Shown here in pieces: positions 32,830 through 35,209 of a stretch of DNA of 35,209 bases (position 1 is its first letter; each line of letters starts with the position of its first letter). The position numbers and the translations under genes are program-made. This stretch comes from Euryarchaeota archaeon Ods02 (lineage in GTDB: Archaea; Halobacteriota; Halobacteria; Halobacteriales; Halorutilaceae). The stretch is from NCBI GenBank assembly GCA_028751075.1, contig JAQZDA010000022.1, positions 1 to 35,209 on the forward strand. The letters run 5' to 3'. Below the pieces are notes generated by a model. It was not told the DNA's origin. It made no database searches and saw only the letters and a list, made by a program, of their open reading frames with translations.

Positions 32830-34008
32830 TTATTCGCTTCCATCTCGTTCATCCAGTAACTGTTCCGCCGTGTTTTTTCTTTTGTCGGGAAGTAGGACGG
32901 TCCTCACAAGTCCTCTATCCTCCCGATATCCATCATCGTTCTCCAGACTCTCTAGAAGATGGTGTTTGAAGCCTTCCATGTCGTGCACCTTCTCCCCTGG
33001 GAAGTACAAATCGTAATCGAAAGGGATGCCTCTAATATCAATGAATTCCTGGTGGTCATCTTGTACGAAGAGTATCGGGTTGTCGAACGGCAGGAAGTCG
33101 ACGTATATGGAGGAGTAGTCGGTTATTACCGCATCCATGTAATACAGGATATCGACCGACGACGTCGACATATCCTGGCCCGCGTATATGACGTGTTCAT
33201 CGTCTATCAGGTCTTTATACGACTCCTGATCCTCTTGAGATGGGTGCATCCTGAGGAAGAGGCGTATATCGTTCTCTTCGAGGAACGATTTGAGATCATT
33301 TGGTTCGAAGTTCTCTATCGGAAGTACCTGGGTGGAGTACTCGCTGTCCTTGTGTGTGGGGGCGTACAGCACGTTTCTCTTGCCCGACTCCACCTTCTCC
33401 AATTGACCTTCTTTCAATACAGGTGAACGTTCTCCGGTTATCAAATCTTCTGCTCTGTCGTATCTCGGGTAGCCGTACTCTACGAACTTCTTCGGGTGTC
33501 TACCCTCCGCACTCGAGCGGTAGAATCTCTCGACATCGGAAGCAACCACCTGTCTATCTATCCCGGAGTAAAGATACAAGTCTTTGAGCTCGTCCGTCAG
33601 GCTACCTGATTTACCGGAGTACCTGGCGTATCCCTTAGTGATTATACCGTGGTACAACTGGATATACTCCTTATCTCCGTGACTAAAGAACCTGTATCCG
33701 TGCAGGTCAAACCGGCTTTTGATTACTACTTTCTTGCACCGACTCAGAACCTTTACGAACTCAATCGTGTTCTTCTCTACCAAATCGAAGTCGATGGAGA
33801 CTTCCTGGGCATCAACTTCTTCAGGTGAACCTGAGGCTACGTAAACCTTCGAGTCCGTTTCCTCCGGTAGTCTAGTGATGAGATCCAGTTCGTCTGAACC
33901 GAGTCCCGGGTAATCGAGCGATATCAGTATGCAGTCCTCTGACTTGTACACTATGTTAGCGAAAAAGAAAACGAGGCTCATCGCAATTTGTTGAATTAGT
34001 CGAAGCAT
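32830..34008 (-). CDS. CDP-glycerol glycerophosphotransferase-like (TagB/TagF) protein, 392 aa
   Basis: The GT-B-like TagB/F signatures are clear: IQLYHGIITKGYARY (about 117-131), VLYAPTHKD, RLFLRMHPSQ, and VITDYSSIYVDFLPFDNPILFV (in two parts). Such enzymes transfer a phosphoryl-linked unit from a CDP donor to a glycan, releasing CMP. The N-terminal 10-20 residues are hydrophobic, suggesting membrane association. The ATG at 34008 fits the TATA (34027-34037) better than a GTG at 34023. It lies in the AT-rich patch next to a cassette that makes a CDP-activated group, so it is a candidate transferase for that group. Confidence 0.85.
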   Translation of the reverse strand: MLRLIQQIAMSLVFFFANIVYKSEDCILISLDYPGLGSDELDLITRLPEETDSKVYVASGSPEEVDAQEVSIDFDLVEKNTIEFVKVLSRCKKVVIKSRFDLHGYRFFSHGDKEYIQLYHGIITKGYARYSGKSGSLTDELKDLYLYSGIDRQVVASDVERFYRSSAEGRHPKKFVEYGYPRYDRAEDLITGERSPVLKEGQLEKVESGKRNVLYAPTHKDSEYSTQVLPIENFEPNDLKSFLEENDIRLFLRMHPSQEDQESYKDLIDDEHVIYAGQDMSTSSVDILYYMDAVITDYSSIYVDFLPFDNPILFVQDDHQEFIDIRGIPFDYDLYFPGEKVHDMEGFKHHLLESLENDDGYREDRGLVRTVLLPDKRKNTAEQLLDERDGSE

Positions 34009-34026
34009 GATTCCAGGAGTCACTCG

Positions 34027-34037
34027 TACAAAAAATA
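34027..34037 (-). promoter_or_regulatory. TATA region of the CDP-glycerol-transferase-like gene
   Basis: TATTTTTTGTA on the minus strand, about 20-29 nt upstream of the ATG at 34008. Its TTTTTGTA core is repeated in mirror position at 34130-34137 for the divergent gene. Confidence 0.5.
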
Positions 34038-34129
34038 GGTTTTGATGTCTCTGGGTCTGGTATGGAGTCGAACTTGGTGGCCAAAAAACGAACGAGTAAC
34101 TGGGTAATTTGGGTGGCTAAACGGTAGTC

Positions 34130-34140
34130 TTTTTGTATAG
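34130..34140 (+). promoter_or_regulatory. TATA region of the phosphodiesterase-like gene
   Basis: TTTTTGTATAG, centred about 26 nt before the ATG at 34161. It is the inverted counterpart of the element at 34027-34037. Confidence 0.5.
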
Positions 34141-34160
34141 AAGGAAGTCAATATGCTACA

Positions 34161-35138
34161 ATGACTCTAGTAGTTCTGGGTATCGATGCTCTCGACCCTC
34201 ATCTCGTCGATAGTGACGACCACCCCAGTCTGACCCTCGATTCTCACTGTTCCATAGAGACTATAGTGAGCTCCTCCGGCGAACCCAGCACCCACGAGCT
34301 CTGGCCCACGATACTAACCGGACTTCCTCCGGGTGAACACGGTCTCAAGCTCGACGACGGGGTGGCGTGGCAGAACCCGCTGTTGCGTGCCGGAAGGGAC
34401 GTAGCACGGTACGTCTTGACCGACGGATTGAGAACTAAGATAGGCGCTTGGCTACTCAACAACACCGACGAGGACCAGTTCCGTGTTCCTGCGACCTACT
34501 ACTCAGAAAACAGTATAGAGACAGTCTTCGACGGGCACGAGTCGAAGGCTATCGGGGTTCCGAACTACGTCGTCGACCCCGACGACAGGGACAGGGAACA
34601 CGAACTCCGGAAGAGCATGGGAGAACTCTTCAAGCGGGACACGGAGGCTAAGGGCGGTCACACAAGCGAAGACCCGTTCGAGTTCTACGAGCTATGCATG
34701 GAGATGTCTATGGTAAGGATAGCGCGGAATAGACGCGCTCTAAGGGGCCGTAACTACGAGCTCGTGTTCGGCTACACAAGCGGACTCGACCTCATCGGAC
34801 ACGTGACCTACGACCTGCCGGACCTACAGATCAAGGCTTACGACGAGCTGGACGACTTCGTAGGGGAGCTCCGCGGCGACCTCGAGGAAGACGACGAGCT
34901 GCTGCTCGTCAGCGACCACGGCCTACAGGACGGAGTGCACACAGACGAAGCCATGGTGGCGGGAACCAGCGAAGAGATGGTGGAGGAGATATCGTCGGTG
35001 ACAGACGTCGCCGACGCGATAGAACACGAGCTCGAAGAAGGAGACCACTCCGTCGCAGACAGAGACCAGGGGTTCGAGCTCGACGAAGAGAAAGAACAAG
35101 AGGTTCGCGGGCAGCTCGAGGACCTCGGGTACATGTAG
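34161..35138 (+). CDS. Alkaline phosphatase superfamily phosphodiesterase-like protein, 325 aa
   Basis: D9 (VVLGIDALD) starts the metal site. T44 in GEPSTHELWPTILTG is the likely nucleophile, at the same 9-residue distance from the ILTG threonine as in the protein at 21118-22467. SGLDLIGH and VSDHGLQDGVHTDE supply the remaining metal ligands. There is no signal peptide. The group includes type I phosphodiesterases and phosphotransferases common in archaeal glycan loci. A role in adding or removing phosphoryl groups on the surface glycan is inferred. The C-terminal about 40 residues are acidic. Confidence 0.85.
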   Translation: MTLVVLGIDALDPHLVDSDDHPSLTLDSHCSIETIVSSSGEPSTHELWPTILTGLPPGEHGLKLDDGVAWQNPLLRAGRDVARYVLTDGLRTKIGAWLLNNTDEDQFRVPATYYSENSIETVFDGHESKAIGVPNYVVDPDDRDREHELRKSMGELFKRDTEAKGGHTSEDPFEFYELCMEMSMVRIARNRRALRGRNYELVFGYTSGLDLIGHVTYDLPDLQIKAYDELDDFVGELRGDLEEDDELLLVSDHGLQDGVHTDEAMVAGTSEEMVEEISSVTDVADAIEHELEEGDHSVADRDQGFELDEEKEQEVRGQLEDLGYM

Positions 35139-35151
35139 CTCGGAACCACAG

Positions 35152-35209
35152 TCAGCTGACTACCTGTGACACCTGCTGACGGAGCTCCTTCGACAGCCCG
35201 AGCATCAAC
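35152..35209 (-). CDS. C-terminal fragment of an unidentified minus-strand gene
   Basis: The minus strand reads in one frame LMLGLSKELRQQVSQVVS followed by TGA (35152-35154). It starts beyond the right edge. The 18 residues are too few to identify, but the frame is open to the window edge and it converges on the phosphodiesterase-like gene with a plausible 13-nt gap. Confidence 0.35.
   Translation of the reverse strand, partial: LMLGLSKELRQQVSQVVS

Noticed and set aside
1-35209. Insertion sequences, CRISPR arrays, rRNA genes or prophage genes
   Set aside because: I saw no transposase, integrase, repeat-spacer array, rRNA segment or phage structural gene in any frame.

Overview
The window reads as a chromosomal segment of a salt-adapted archaeon, most likely class Halobacteria or a close sister lineage. 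The predicted proteins are strongly acidic (Asp/Glu-rich). Many start codons lie about 25 nt from a TATA-like element, as in leaderless archaeal transcripts. The informational and surface genes are archaeal: EF-2 with the diphthamide-region His, SRP54, and the AglB/Stt3 oligosaccharyltransferase. Start codons include several GTG and TTG. The base composition is GC-rich except for an AT-richer patch around 31.95-34.15 kb.

Left part (1-18 kb) is mostly core and household functions: a partial MmgE/PrpD protein, a Tat-type lipoprotein, a hendecad-repeat coiled-coil/HTH protein, a PadR regulator, SRP54 followed by a small Rieske protein, a tRNA-Arg(CCT), TatA, a Vms1/VLRF1-type peptidyl-tRNA hydrolase, a DUF389 membrane protein, EF-2, a pterin/deazaguanine group (QueD, amidohydrolase, PTR1-like SDR, divergent QueC-like), a rhodanese, a DUF4349-like membrane protein, a MarR-like regulator, an MgtC/DUF4010 membrane protein and a Mn/Fe superoxide dismutase.

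Right part (18-35 kb) is a cell-surface glycan locus: AglB, an alkaline-phosphatase-superfamily protein with Thr at the nucleophile site, endonuclease V (probably a bystander), a membrane GT2, an NAD-dependent sugar epimerase, a GT4, a SAM methyltransferase, then a tightly coupled three-gene cassette, a formyltransferase-like gene with an apparent frameshift, a CDP-glycerol-transferase-like protein and a second alkaline-phosphatase-superfamily protein.

The most notable feature is the cassette at 27584-31940. Its gene content and order match the Campylobacter jejuni Cj1418-Cj1417-Cj1416 set that makes CDP-activated phosphoramidate for capsule O-methyl phosphoramidate. The three genes are a PEP-synthase-like kinase that lacks the PEP/pyruvate barrel (glutamine-kinase architecture), a class I glutamine amidotransferase/gamma-glutamyl hydrolase, and a LicC/Cj1416-like nucleotidyltransferase. 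Here the kinase also carries an N-terminal cytidylyltransferase-like domain resembling those fused to PEP mutases. I infer that this archaeon may decorate its surface glycan with a phosphoramidate or a related CDP-activated P-N group. This is a hypothesis from architecture, order and context, not a demonstrated function.
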